A stretch of DNA of 64,000 nucleotides from Niastella sp. OAS944 (lineage in GTDB: Bacteria > Bacteroidota > Bacteroidia > Chitinophagales > Chitinophagaceae), in the NCBI GenBank assembly GCA_024809215.1, contig JANUBW010000014.1, positions 20,337-84,336 on the forward strand. The letters run 5' to 3'. Below, piece after piece: positions 45,094-53,527 of this stretch. Under the pieces are notes generated by a model that saw only the letters and a list, made by a program, of their open reading frames with translations, had not been told where the DNA came from and searched no databases. The position numbers and the translations under genes are program-made. Positions within the stretch are counted from its first letter, which is position 1; the number at the start of each line of letters is the position of its first letter.

Positions 45094-45969
45094 ATGGGAA
45101 GCGAAACAATGAAAGTATCTGTTGTAGGTTTGGGAACAATGGGAACAGCATTGGCGAAAGCATTGCTGCAAAAGAATTTTGAAACCTTTGTTTGGAACAG
45201 AACACACTCGAAGGCAGAGGCGTTATCGGAAAATGGTGCAAGAGCAGTGTCAGAAATTGCTGAAGCCATCAGGCAGAGTGATGTGATAGTTATATGTGTC
45301 CTGAATTATGAAGTGGTAAAAGAAATACTCTTTCCATTTAAATCGGAACTTCAAGGAAAAGCAATTATCAATCTTACCAACGGAACCCCAGCGCAGGCAA
45401 CAGCCGTTTCGGAATTTGCTACAGAAGCAGGAGCAGAATATTTGGATGGCGGCATTATGGCTATTCCACCAATGATTGGTATGCCCGAAGCTTTTATTTT
45501 GTACAGTGGTTATGGAAAAGCATTTGAAAAAACGCAAGCGGTAACTGCCGCATTTGGTACGGCGCAGTTTATGGGAACGAATGCCGGAACAGCTTCGCTG
45601 ATTGACCTCGCATTACTTAGTGCGATGTACGGAATGTTTGGCGGATATTTTCATTCCGTTGCGCTCGCAAAAAGTGGCAGTATAAGCGCTGCAGATTTTA
45701 TACCGATGGTAACAAACTGGTTGCACGCAATGATTACGGCACTTCCACATTTTGCTGCGCAAATAGATGCTAAAGACTATAAGTTGGGCGGCGTGGTTTC
45801 TAACTTAGCCATGAATGTCGTATCGTTTGAAAACATTTTAGAAGCAAGCAAAACACAGGGCTTAAAAACGGATTTAATGCAGCCGATTAAGAACTTGCTG
45901 TTGCAGGCCAATAACAAAGGATTTGGCGACGATGATATTTCTGCTTTGGTAGAGGTGATAAAAAACTAA
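45094..45969 (+). CDS. Imine-reductase-like NAD(P)-dependent oxidoreductase
   Basis: 291 residues from the ATG at 45094. Beta-hydroxyacid dehydrogenase fold: N-terminal VVGLGTMGTALAKALL and VWNRTHSKAEAL (NADP-type Arg-Thr), then LDGGIMAIPPMIGMPEAFIL and LYSGYGKAF, and IDLALLSAMYGMFGGYFH. The GGIMAxP and YSG motifs are those of bacterial imine reductases rather than 6-phosphogluconate dehydrogenases. Natural substrate unknown. Converges with an HxlR gene only three bases away; both read as more AT-rich than the neighbours by eye. Confidence 0.85.
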   Translation: MGSETMKVSVVGLGTMGTALAKALLQKNFETFVWNRTHSKAEALSENGARAVSEIAEAIRQSDVIVICVLNYEVVKEILFPFKSELQGKAIINLTNGTPAQATAVSEFATEAGAEYLDGGIMAIPPMIGMPEAFILYSGYGKAFEKTQAVTAAFGTAQFMGTNAGTASLIDLALLSAMYGMFGGYFHSVALAKSGSISAADFIPMVTNWLHAMITALPHFAAQIDAKDYKLGGVVSNLAMNVVSFENILEASKTQGLKTDLMQPIKNLLLQANNKGFGDDDISALVEVIKN

Positions 45970-45972
45970 CAA

Positions 45973-46347
45973 TCAATTTTGATTTGAAAGCTCGCTTTCT
46001 TTTTGCTTCATTAATTGCTCAAATTCATCCAAATAAGATTCGCCCCATTTATCCATTGCTTCCAATAAGGGCAACATAGTTTTTCCAAATTTTGTTAAAC
46101 GATATTCCACCCTTGGCGGCAGTTCCGGATAAATGGTGCGTTCTACAATACCATGAAACTCAAGTTCACGCAACTGCAGATCTAATACTCGCCTATTTGC
46201 TGATGGAATTGCTTTTTGCAGTTCGTTAGGTCTAATTTTACCGTTGTTAATAAGATGAATCAAATAAGTTTTCCATTTGCCACCAATGATTTCCATAAGT
46301 ATGGACATTCCGCAATCGAAACTTTTGGGTATTTTTTTCTCGTACAT
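45973..46347 (-). CDS. HxlR-family winged-helix transcriptional regulator
   Basis: 124 residues from the ATG at 46347; a longer frame exists but would run over the promoter box at 46369-46376. HxlR signature: MEIIGGKWKTYLIHLINNGK, RPNELQKAIPSANRRVLDLQ, LRELEFHGIVERTIYPELPP, VEYRLTKFGKTMLPLLEAM. A cysteine in FDCGMS at the N-terminus sits where redox-sensing HxlR proteins have theirs. May control the convergent oxidoreductase gene; convergent layout is unusual for that. Confidence 0.92.
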   Translation of the reverse strand: MYEKKIPKSFDCGMSILMEIIGGKWKTYLIHLINNGKIRPNELQKAIPSANRRVLDLQLRELEFHGIVERTIYPELPPRVEYRLTKFGKTMLPLLEAMDKWGESYLDEFEQLMKQKESELSNQN

Positions 46348-46368
46348 ATTACTAAGCTTTCTTACGCA

Positions 46369-46376
46369 CAAAATTA
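46369..46376 (-). promoter_or_regulatory. -7 box of the HxlR gene
   Basis: TAATTTTG on the minus strand, exact TAnnTTTG, 22 bases before the chosen start codon. Confidence 0.4.
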
Positions 46377-46488
46377 GCGTAATAAATTTACCATCTAAAT
46401 ACGGATAAAATTGTCCTTACTAAAGTCATCTTATGTTTAATTATGAAAGAACGGACATTATTTTCCGAAATTCAGGGGCACGCGAGTC

Positions 46489-46666
46489 GTAAAACGGCAA
46501 ACGTGAAACGTGAAAGGATTTCCGAATCGGCGCTCTTCCTACCTCTTCTTGCACCTCTTACTGGTACCTATCATCTACCTCTTCTTTTGTCTTCTCCTCT
46601 ATCAACTATATCACCTTTATCACCTTTTCAACTCCTTGTTAACTTGTCAACTTGTTAACGTGTCAA
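46489..46666. repeat. CGTGAAA array and GTTGACAA-type 8-bp array, unpaired
   Basis: 46489-46516 reads CGTAAAA, CGGCAAA, CGTGAAA, CGTGAAA, directly after CGCGAGT (46482-46488). 46635-46666 reads CTTGTTAA, CTTGTCAA, CTTGTTAA, CGTGTCAA and abuts the stop codon of the next gene at 46667. Between them is a pyrimidine-rich stretch. The two arrays belong to different word families, so this locus looks like halves of two elements. Covers the 46348-46666 spacer. Confidence 0.82.
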
Positions 46667-47992
46667 TTATAACCTACTCCCTGAAGCCTGTAATTTCTTC
46701 GCCTCAAACTCTTTAACAAACTTCTCCACTTCCAACCGGCTAACCGCCTTCTTTTGATCATCAATATCTATCACATACAAAAAACCTCTGTTACCGGCAG
46801 TAGAAATAAAAGCGCTCATTAAATTATACTGATCGCTTACCAGCAACTTTCCATTCGATACATTCCATAATTCTTTGGCGCATAAACAACCCATGGTAGG
46901 CGTAAGCGGATACCAGGGTTTGTTTTTAAAATATTCCGGGTCAATGGTAGTACCATGTGCAATGATGGAGTTACGGCCAAGCTTGCCCGCATAATAAGAT
47001 TCGCTAAATGAATTTGTATTTCGTAACGAGGGAGGTAACAGTTGCTGATACGCCCATAACATATCATTGTTAGGCGCCCACACGGTTGTATCGCCGGCAT
47101 GAAAAAAGGTGGTCCATTTTCTTTCGTAGGGCATCACCAGTTGCAGGTTGGGCGTAGGGCCTATGAGTTTATTATAAGTAGTAGCAGTGCCCTGTATACT
47201 GTAAACACCTTGCGGGGTATTGCCATCGGGTATAAAATAAGGCAGTCCCGATGCAGAGCGAGCCAGTTGTTCAAACACCAGCAGCCGGCCTTCGGCAGTA
47301 CGCATAAATGAGCCGTCGGCATTTTGTACAATGGCCAGGCCCGGGTAATCGCGGTTATGGCGTTGGAATGAATAGATCACTTTTTTCTTTAGCACCTGTT
47401 GGTAACCGAATAACTCGATGATACTATTTGATGATACCGGTTTATAGCGTGTATAATCGGTGAGGTATTTATCTAACTCCAGCAATACAGTTATGGCTCC
47501 ATAATTAGGGAACTGTTCTTTGAGCCTTTTTCTGATGGTTGCAGCATTTACAGCAGAAGAATCGTACCGGATGCTATAGGCTGCAGCAATGGCAAACAAT
47601 ATGGGATTGGTTTCCTTGGCCAGCAGTAATTGAATACTTTGAATATATTGATCGGGGTACAACCCATATATGGTCTCCAACATGGCGCGTTTGGTATCGT
47701 ATTGTAATGTTTCGTATTGAACAAACAATTGGGTAATACCCTGTTGCGCAGTATCGTTATCGATCATGAATTGAACAATGGCCCGGCAGGCCGCTTCGTA
47801 CCTGTATTCGGTATTACTATCGAGTGGAGCTAAAAAGGCTTTGCCAACAACATTTTCGTGCAGGTCTTTCAACAACGATTGCCGCTTCTTATATAGAACA
47901 AAATCACTATAAATATCTTCGCGGCGCGGTTGCGCATCAGTTACATATTGTAAAAAAATAAGTAAACACAGAAGTACGGCCCTAACCTTCAT
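46667..47992 (-). CDS. Exported L,D-transpeptidase-like protein
   Basis: 441 residues from the ATG at 47992, which starts a signal peptide (VRAVLLCLLIFLQYVTDAQ). Helical N-terminal half. The C-terminal half has GNTPQGVYSIQGTATTYNK, IIAHGTTIDPEYF and TPTMGCLCAKELWN, which matches the layout of YkuD-type L,D-transpeptidases (PxGxY, HG, and T/S-x-GC with the catalytic Cys). The second Cys replaces the usual Arg-Leu-like context, so the assignment is tentative. Would act on peptidoglycan in the periplasm. Confidence 0.78.
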   Translation of the reverse strand: MKVRAVLLCLLIFLQYVTDAQPRREDIYSDFVLYKKRQSLLKDLHENVVGKAFLAPLDSNTEYRYEAACRAIVQFMIDNDTAQQGITQLFVQYETLQYDTKRAMLETIYGLYPDQYIQSIQLLLAKETNPILFAIAAAYSIRYDSSAVNAATIRKRLKEQFPNYGAITVLLELDKYLTDYTRYKPVSSNSIIELFGYQQVLKKKVIYSFQRHNRDYPGLAIVQNADGSFMRTAEGRLLVFEQLARSASGLPYFIPDGNTPQGVYSIQGTATTYNKLIGPTPNLQLVMPYERKWTTFFHAGDTTVWAPNNDMLWAYQQLLPPSLRNTNSFSESYYAGKLGRNSIIAHGTTIDPEYFKNKPWYPLTPTMGCLCAKELWNVSNGKLLVSDQYNLMSAFISTAGNRGFLYVIDIDDQKKAVSRLEVEKFVKEFEAKKLQASGSRL

Positions 47993-47998
47993 AGTTGT

Positions 47999-48006
47999 CA
48001 AATATA
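47999..48006 (-). promoter_or_regulatory. -7 box just upstream of the L,D-transpeptidase-like gene
   Basis: TATATTTG on the minus strand, exact TAnnTTTG. It lies six bases before the ATG, so the mRNA would be nearly leaderless, and it argues against the longer upstream open frame. Confidence 0.4.
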
Positions 48007-48271
48007 CTTTACCTCCTGAAAAAAAATCTTTAATTATCTGTAACTTGGGCAACGAGCTTTTGATTCAAATAGCTTAATGGCGGGTACTCAGCAAGAAACG
48101 TGCAGTTATTAATTTAATTAGTTTAAATATATTTTTTGTTTGTGGTTTGGTTTTTGCTCCCTGCCCGTGCCCAATATCCCCGTTGAATCAAAAGTCAAAG
48201 CAGCCCTTATTACCCCTGAATTGTGCCTGATCGACCGGCCGCGAAATAAGCGCGAGCCTCGATTGTGAGGC

Positions 48272-48303
48272 CTTGTCAACTCGTCAACTTATTAACCAGT
48301 CAA
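48272..48303. repeat. 8-bp word array upstream of the Gfo/Idh/MocA gene
   Basis: CTTGTCAA, CTCGTCAA, CTTATTAA, CCAGTCAA, exactly 32 bp, about 15 bases after CGCGAGC (48251-48257). It ends 15 bases before the start codon. The rest of the 47993-48318 spacer is AT-rich with nothing I recognise. Confidence 0.8.
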
Positions 48304-48318
48304 CTTTACCTTAACTCT

Positions 48319-49725
48319 ATGTCAAAAAAAGATTACGCATCAACCCGTCGTAAGTTTTTACAGCAGCTAACTACTACCACCGCTATGCTGGCGGCAGGCC
48401 CGTTTGCCTCATTAGCTAATGAAGAAAAGCTGGAAGAACGCATCATTCGTTATCAACGGCCCATTAGCCCCAACGACGCCATTCGAATAGGCATTATAGG
48501 CACCGGTATTATGGGTCACAATGACCTAAGGACCGCCCTGCAAGTGCCCGGTGTTGAACTGGCCGGCGCCTGCGACCTGTACACCGGCCGGCTCGAAAGA
48601 ATGAAAGAATTATACGGCAGCACATTATATACTACACAGGACTATCGCGAACTACTGAATAAAAAAGACATCGATGCGGTTATCGTTGCTACCAGCGACA
48701 ACTGGCATGCCCGTATTGCTACCGATGCGTTTCGCAAAAACAAACATGTGTATTGCGAAAAACCAGTAGTACACAAATTATGGGAAGGCTTACCATTGAT
48801 AGGCGCTGCGCGCCTCAGCAAAAAAGTGATGCAGGTAGGCAGCCAGCGGGTAAGCAGTGTTGCCTATATAAAAGCCAAAGAATTATATCAGGCCGGTGAA
48901 ATTGGTCAGCTCAATTGTGTGGAGGCTACTTACGACCGGCAAAGCGCTATTGGCGCCTGGGAATATACTATGCCTACCGATGCTTCGCCGAAAACTGTTG
49001 ACTGGCGCCGCTATCTTACCGGTCAGCCCCAGGTAGCGTTCGATCCCAAAAAGTTTTTCTGGTGGCGCAATTACAAACAATTTGGTACCGGTATGGCCGG
49101 CGACCTGTTTGTGCATTTATTATCGGGTATACATATGATCACCGATTCGTTTGGCCCGGTGCGCATTGTTTCGAGCGGACAACTTTCTTACTGGAAAGAT
49201 GGAAGAGATGTACCCGATGTCATGACGGCCATTATGGATTATCCGCAAACCAAAGCACATCCTGCGTTTCAGGTAATGTTACGGGTGAACTTCATCAGTG
49301 GCGGGGGCGACAAAAGCGCCATAAGATTATATGGTACCGAAGGTATGATGGAAATGGAAGGCAATGGTTTTACAGTAACACATAGCATGTTGCCCAAAGC
49401 GCCGGGCATTGGTGGTTACGATGCATTGAACACCTACCCCACTGCCATGCAGGAAGAACTAAGAAAACAATACGATGGCCGCTGGTCGAGCGATGATAAG
49501 AAACGGCCAGAGAAAGCGCCGGTAAAATATAAGATGCACGATGGCTACAATGAGCATCTCGATCACTTCACCAATTTCTTCGATGCCATTCGCAATGGCA
49601 CCCAGGCCAATGAAGGCGCCGAGTTTGCCTTTAGGGCCGCAGCACCCTGCCTGGCTGCCAACGACAGTTATTTTCAAAAAAGAGTAATTCACTGGGACCC
49701 GGTGAATATGCGATTGAAAGCGTGA
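48319..49725 (+). CDS. Tat-exported Gfo/Idh/MocA-family oxidoreductase
   Basis: 468 residues from the ATG at 48319. A Tat signal (TRRKFLQQ, then TTTTAMLAAGPFASLA) leads to a Rossmann domain (IRIGIIGTGIMGHNDLRTAL at about 53-72), DAVIVATSDNWHARIA and the family CEKPVVHKLWEG motif. The C-terminal half has FFWWRNYKQFGTGMAGDLFV. Exported, cofactor-loaded dehydrogenases of this type in Bacteroidota usually act on sugars or inositols; no substrate can be read here. Ends in a strong terminator. Confidence 0.92.
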   Translation: MSKKDYASTRRKFLQQLTTTTAMLAAGPFASLANEEKLEERIIRYQRPISPNDAIRIGIIGTGIMGHNDLRTALQVPGVELAGACDLYTGRLERMKELYGSTLYTTQDYRELLNKKDIDAVIVATSDNWHARIATDAFRKNKHVYCEKPVVHKLWEGLPLIGAARLSKKVMQVGSQRVSSVAYIKAKELYQAGEIGQLNCVEATYDRQSAIGAWEYTMPTDASPKTVDWRRYLTGQPQVAFDPKKFFWWRNYKQFGTGMAGDLFVHLLSGIHMITDSFGPVRIVSSGQLSYWKDGRDVPDVMTAIMDYPQTKAHPAFQVMLRVNFISGGGDKSAIRLYGTEGMMEMEGNGFTVTHSMLPKAPGIGGYDALNTYPTAMQEELRKQYDGRWSSDDKKRPEKAPVKYKMHDGYNEHLDHFTNFFDAIRNGTQANEGAEFAFRAAAPCLAANDSYFQKRVIHWDPVNMRLKA

Positions 49726-49770
49726 CCGCAAGCGTCCGCATAAAACCGCCTAATTTTTAGCATAATAACT

Positions 49771-49804
49771 GGCCGGTAACCTCATATGGTTACCGGCCTT
49801 TTTT
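49771..49804 (+). terminator. Terminator of the Gfo/Idh/MocA gene
   Basis: Perfect 11-bp stem GGCCGGTAACC (49771-49781) with GGTTACCGGCC (49788-49798), then six T. Confidence 0.93.
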
Positions 49805-49863
49805 AGTTTGGGATAGAAAATCGTTTTGCTAAACAAAACGTTGAAGTATACCTCATAATATAC

Positions 49864-50562
49864 CTATCGGTATTTTTTCCCGCGACGTTGTTTGATGTTT
49901 TCTCGACGTTGCAGTCGCGTTACCTGAGCTTGCAGACGCGTTTCCTGAGCCTGCAGGCACGTTACGTGAGCTTGCAGGCGCGTTACTTCATCGTGTCGGC
50001 GCGGGAACTGACGTCGCAGTCTGCAACAAGGCAGTCATCGCGCCGGAACGTGAATGCTGCAACGCGTTTGCTGACATTGCAGTTACGCTACTGTGTTTAG
50101 CCGCGCGCGTGCTCCCAAATAACGCACTGCAATGACTCATTGCTGCGCAGCAATGCATCGTTGCTGCACTGCAACGCGAAGGATCAAGCCTGCGACGTGA
50201 CGTTTCAGCGCGGCACAACATCGTATCAACGCGTTTCCTCGTTTGCCCGGCACTGCAATGCGCTCTTGCAGGTTGGGTACACCAGGTAACAAGCCTGCGA
50301 CGTGACGTTGCAGCGCAGCAATGCATCGTTGCAGCACTGCAACGCAACGGATCATGCCTGCGATGTGACGTTTCAGCCCAACAATGCGTTCCTGCTGTGC
50401 AGCAATGCGTTCCTGTAGCGCAGCAATGCGTTACTGCAGCACTGCAACGCAATGGGATAAGCCTGCGACGTGACGTTGCAGCGCGGCAATGTGTCGTTGC
50501 AGCACTGTAACGCGACGGAACAAGCCTGCGCCATCACCTATCGACACCGCAATGCCACATTG
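49864..50562 (-). pseudogene. Decayed heptad-repeat (coiled-coil) coding sequence
   Basis: Read on the minus strand in one frame, the DNA gives heptads such as VTVLQRH, IAALQRH, VAGLSHC, IAALQER, IVGLKRH, then near the end VTRLQAH, VTCLQAQ, ETRLQAQ, VTRLQRR and a basic tail RRENIKQRRGKKYR before TAG (49864-49866). In-frame stops at 50431-50433, 50137-50139, 50083-50085 and 50035-50037 break it. Repeat motifs AAGCCTGCG(A/C) start at 50186, 50291, 50354 (variant), 50459 and 50522: spacings 105, 63, 105, 63, all multiples of 21. An in-phase Leu every seven codons suggests a former coiled coil. A 154-codon frame without stops in another phase (49988-50452) is Cys/Thr-rich and probably a by-product. 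It could also be purely non-coding repeat DNA. Confidence 0.45.
49909..49992. repeat. Four tandem 21-bp repeats
   Basis: Copies start at 49909, 49930, 49951 and 49972, each beginning (T/C)TGCAG and carrying CGCGTT or CACGTT. They are the least diverged part of the 21-bp periodic region and encode heptads on both strands. Confidence 0.9.
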
Positions 50563-50661
50563 CTACAAGGAGACAGGTACCATCAGCTTGCAACAATGAC
50601 ATAACAAGCCAACAACGCTACGCCGCAGTCAAACAACGCCAACAATAGCGAGTCATGCATT

Positions 50662-50703
50662 AAGAACTGTGAGCTAAAAACTAAGAACTGCGAACTACAA
50701 ACT
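50662..50703. repeat. Six-word 7-bp array upstream of the Ldh-type gene
   Basis: AAGAACT, GTGAGCT, AAAAACT, AAGAACT, GCGAACT, ACAAACT; TAGCGAGT lies just upstream at 50646-50653. It ends 16 bases before the start codon. Confidence 0.8.
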
Positions 50704-50719
50704 TTTGTTTCTTTGCACC

Positions 50720-51799
50720 ATGGCAGAAAAAATATACTCGTACCAACATTTATTCGATTTTACCACCCAGGTATTTAAACAAATAGGTTGCCCTACAGAA
50801 CAGGCCGAGCTTGCTGCGGAAGTGCTTTTGAGCGCCGACCTGCGGGGTATTGATTCTCACGGTGTTGCCCGCCTCAGCGGTTATGTTCGCCTGTGGGAAG
50901 CCAAAAGGGTGAACGCCAACCCTTTAATCAGGATCATTCACGAAACGCCTTCCACCGCCGTGGTTGATGGCGATAGTGGTCTTGGCCTTGTAGTAGCCCC
51001 CTTTGCCATGCAGGTAGCTATTGAAAAAGCAAAAAAGGTAGGCACCGGCTGGGTAAGCGTACAAAACAGTAACCACTTCGGCATTGCCGGCTACCACGCC
51101 ATGATGGCGCTGGAATATGAAATGATCGGAATGGCCATGACGAATGCCAGTCCGCTCGTTGCCCCTACTTTTTCAATTGAACGCATGTTGGGTACCAACC
51201 CCATTTGTGTAAGCATACCGGCTGGGGAAGAACCGGCTTTTGTTGCCGACCTGGCCACCACTACTGCCGCCAATGGCAAACTGGAAATATTGCAACGAAA
51301 GAATTTAGAAGCCCCCCTGGGCTGGATCCAGGATAAAGAAGGCAACCCATCTACCAACGCCCATGAATTAAAAACCGGCGGCGCCCTGCTGCCACTGGGT
51401 GGCGACCGGGAACATGGCAGCCACAAAGGTTATGCGCTGGGGGCGGTAGTAGATATTTTCTCCGCCGTACTAAGCGGCGCCAATTATGGGCCCTGGGTGC
51501 CCCCCTTCCCAGCTTATGTACCTATGCCAACCGGTATGCCCGGCAAAGGCATTGGACATTTTTTTGGGGCTATGCGGGTGGATGCTTTTCGCCCGGCCAA
51601 TGATTTCAAACAACATATGGACAACTGGATCCGCCGCTTCAGAAGCGCCAAAACCATTGAGGGTGAAGAGAAAGTGATCATTCCCGGCGATCCCGAACGC
51701 GATATGGAAGCCCTGCGTATGAAGGAAGGTATTCCTTTGTTAGATGCGGTGGTGACGGATCTATCGGCTGTTGGTGAAAAACTTGGCGTAAAGTTATAA
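50720..51799 (+). CDS. Ldh-family (malate/L-lactate/ureidoglycolate type) NAD(P) oxidoreductase
   Basis: 359 residues from the ATG at 50720. Family motifs: ADLRGIDSHGVARLSGYVRL near residues 37-56, VQNSNHFGIAGYHAMMALE with the catalytic His, and MLGTNPICVSIPAGEEPAFV with cofactor-binding residues. Oxidises or reduces a 2-hydroxy/2-oxo acid; the exact substrate within PF02615 cannot be told from the sequence. Stands alone. Confidence 0.92.
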   Translation: MAEKIYSYQHLFDFTTQVFKQIGCPTEQAELAAEVLLSADLRGIDSHGVARLSGYVRLWEAKRVNANPLIRIIHETPSTAVVDGDSGLGLVVAPFAMQVAIEKAKKVGTGWVSVQNSNHFGIAGYHAMMALEYEMIGMAMTNASPLVAPTFSIERMLGTNPICVSIPAGEEPAFVADLATTTAANGKLEILQRKNLEAPLGWIQDKEGNPSTNAHELKTGGALLPLGGDREHGSHKGYALGAVVDIFSAVLSGANYGPWVPPFPAYVPMPTGMPGKGIGHFFGAMRVDAFRPANDFKQHMDNWIRRFRSAKTIEGEEKVIIPGDPERDMEALRMKEGIPLLDAVVTDLSAVGEKLGVKL

Positions 51800-51804
51800 G
51801 AACC

Positions 51805-51867
51805 AGTTACAAGTTACAGGTTACAAGCTGCAGGGAAAACCTGTAACCTGAAACTTGCAACCTGAAA
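51805..51867. repeat. Inverted pair of four-word 7-bp arrays after the Ldh-type gene
   Basis: 51805-51832 reads AGTTACA, AGTTACA, GGTTACA, AGCTGCA; 51840-51867 reads CCTGTAA, CCTGAAA, CTTGCAA, CCTGAAA. Both are 28 bp and pair as an imperfect hairpin with a loop of only seven bases. It starts six bases after the stop codon. Confidence 0.88.
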
Positions 51868-51947
51868 CCGGCTTCCCTCCATCCCGTAGCGTCCTGAAAC
51901 GGCCGCAGAATAGCGCAAATACAAGGCCCAAACAAATTTCTGTGCCT

Positions 51948-51955
51948 TATCTTTG
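51948..51955 (+). promoter_or_regulatory. -7 box of the aspartate kinase gene
   Basis: TATCTTTG, exact TAnnTTTG, followed by GCAGCC. A start near 51959 gives a 24-nt leader and rules out the upstream TTG at 51953 as the start codon. The TTTG element upstream is not clear. Confidence 0.45.
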
Positions 51956-51982
51956 CAGCCCTTAATAAATAAATATTCAGAG

Positions 51983-53308
51983 ATGAAAATCATGAAGTTT
52001 GGCGGTACCTCTGTAGGCAAGCCCGAAAGGATGCACCAGGTAGCGCAACTGATAACCAAAGACGAGAGTGAGCCCCGTATTGTTGTATTAAGCGCATTAA
52101 GCGGTACAACCAATTCACTCGTAGCTATTGGCGATGCCATGGCAGCCGGTCAACGCGACCAGGCCAAAGAAGCCATTGACAAACTGGAAGCACACTACCA
52201 GTCATTTATAAAGGAACTGGTGAAGACCGATAAGGCCTATGCCAAGGCGAAGAGCATCGTATCTGAGCACTTTGAATTTCTGAATATCATCTTAAAGATC
52301 TCTTTCAGCGAAGCCCTTAGCAAAGACATACTTGCACAAGGCGAATTGCTGAGCACCAAATTATTCAGCGTATACCTCGAAGAAAAAGGTATTGACCATA
52401 TGCTGTTGCCTGCACTGGAATTCATGACCATCGACGCACAGGATGAGCCTCAGCTGAGCACCATCAAAGTAAAGCTGAAAGCTATTCTGCAACAGAACAG
52501 CAATAAGAAATTATTTATCACACAAGGTTATATCTGCCGCAACTCACGTGGTGAGGTTGATAACCTGAAACGTGGTGGTAGCGATTATACCGCTTCACTG
52601 GTAGCTGCTGCTGCCAATGCTTCTGTTTGTGAGATCTGGACCGACATCGATGGCATGCACAATAACGATCCCCGTATCGTTAAGAAAACATTGCCTATTG
52701 AACAGTTAAGTTTTGAAGAAGCTGCAGAGCTGGCTTACTTCGGCGCCAAGATCTTACACCCAACCTGTATTTGGCCTGCGCAACAAATGAAAGTTCCCGT
52801 GAAATTGCTGAACACCATGCAGCCTGAAGCACTGGGTACTACCATTACACAGGAAGCAGGTTCAGTTGGCGTTAAAGCCGTTGCCGCAAAAGATGGCATC
52901 ATTGTAATAAATATAAAGAGTAGCCGTATGCTGCTGGCTTACGGTTTCCTAAGAAAGATATTTGAAGTGTTTGAAAAGTACCGCACGTCAATCGATATGA
53001 TCACTACTTCGGAAGTAGCGGTATCAGTTACTATCGACCATGGCGGCAACTTAACTTCTATTGTTAAAGAACTGGAACCATTTGGCACCATCACAGTAGA
53101 AGATAACAACACCATCATTTCTGTAGTTGGTAATGAAATTGCCCAAACCAAAGATATGCTGAGCAAACTGTTCGAAACCTTAACACCCATACCCGTTCGT
53201 ATGGTAAGTTATGGCGGCAGCAAACACAACGTATCTATGCTGGTGCCCTCTTCTTACAAAACGCAAACTTTACAGTTGTTGAATAAAGGATTGTTTGGCC
53301 TGGAATAG
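51983..53308 (+). CDS. lysC: Aspartate kinase
   Basis: 441 residues from the ATG at 51983. First step from aspartate to lysine, threonine and methionine. KFGGTSVGKPER at the N-terminus, the catalytic GGSDYTASLVAAAA region, EIWTDIDGMHNNDPRIV and FGAKILHP are visible. Two ACT-type regulatory domains occupy about residues 300-441 (IDMITTSEVAVSVTIDH, TIISVVGNEI), so feedback control by an amino acid is expected. Monofunctional: no homoserine dehydrogenase part. Confidence 0.96.
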   Translation: MKIMKFGGTSVGKPERMHQVAQLITKDESEPRIVVLSALSGTTNSLVAIGDAMAAGQRDQAKEAIDKLEAHYQSFIKELVKTDKAYAKAKSIVSEHFEFLNIILKISFSEALSKDILAQGELLSTKLFSVYLEEKGIDHMLLPALEFMTIDAQDEPQLSTIKVKLKAILQQNSNKKLFITQGYICRNSRGEVDNLKRGGSDYTASLVAAAANASVCEIWTDIDGMHNNDPRIVKKTLPIEQLSFEEAAELAYFGAKILHPTCIWPAQQMKVPVKLLNTMQPEALGTTITQEAGSVGVKAVAAKDGIIVINIKSSRMLLAYGFLRKIFEVFEKYRTSIDMITTSEVAVSVTIDHGGNLTSIVKELEPFGTITVEDNNTIISVVGNEIAQTKDMLSKLFETLTPIPVRMVSYGGSKHNVSMLVPSSYKTQTLQLLNKGLFGLE

Positions 53309-53347
53309 TGAGTGGTGAGTGGTGAATGGTGAGTGGTGAGTGGTGAG
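53306..53347. repeat. Six-word 7-bp array starting at the lysC stop codon
   Basis: TAGTGAG, TGGTGAG, TGGTGAA, TGGTGAG, TGGTGAG, TGGTGAG; the first word begins with the stop codon TAG itself (53306-53308). CTCGCGA follows at 53352-53358. Confidence 0.88.
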
Positions 53348-53384
53348 TGGACTCGCGAATTTCCAGCAAACGCTATTAATAGTA

Positions 53385-53418
53385 AAAGCCTGTAATTTCG
53401 AAAGAGATTACAGGCTTT
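53385..53418. terminator. Bidirectional-type hairpin after lysC
   Basis: Perfect 12-bp stem AAAGCCTGTAAT (53385-53396) with ATTACAGGCTTT (53407-53418) and a pyrimidine-rich tail. Confidence 0.8.
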
Positions 53419-53446
53419 CTTATTGACTATACTTCCATTTCTCATG

Positions 53447-53478
53447 ATCACATTAGCACATTAGCTAATTATCACATT
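53447..53478. repeat. 8-bp word array near the esterase 3' end
   Basis: ATCACATT, AGCACATT, AGCTAATT, ATCACATT, exactly 32 bp, 49 bases from the stop codon of the minus-strand hydrolase. Confidence 0.85.
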
Positions 53479-53527
53479 TGCATAATAGCAACAGTTGATA
53501 TTCGTTGACCATAATGAATATTTATAG

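Noticed and set aside
49888-50100. 70-codon plus-strand frame with LQxRYLS heptads
   Set aside because: Mirrors the 21-bp repeats; the minus-strand heptads continue much further, so the plus frame is probably a shadow.
49988-50452. 154-codon minus-strand frame rich in Cys, Thr, Ala and His
   Set aside because: Low-complexity product of the 21-bp periodic DNA in a frame that lacks the heptad Leu pattern; no signal peptide or domain.
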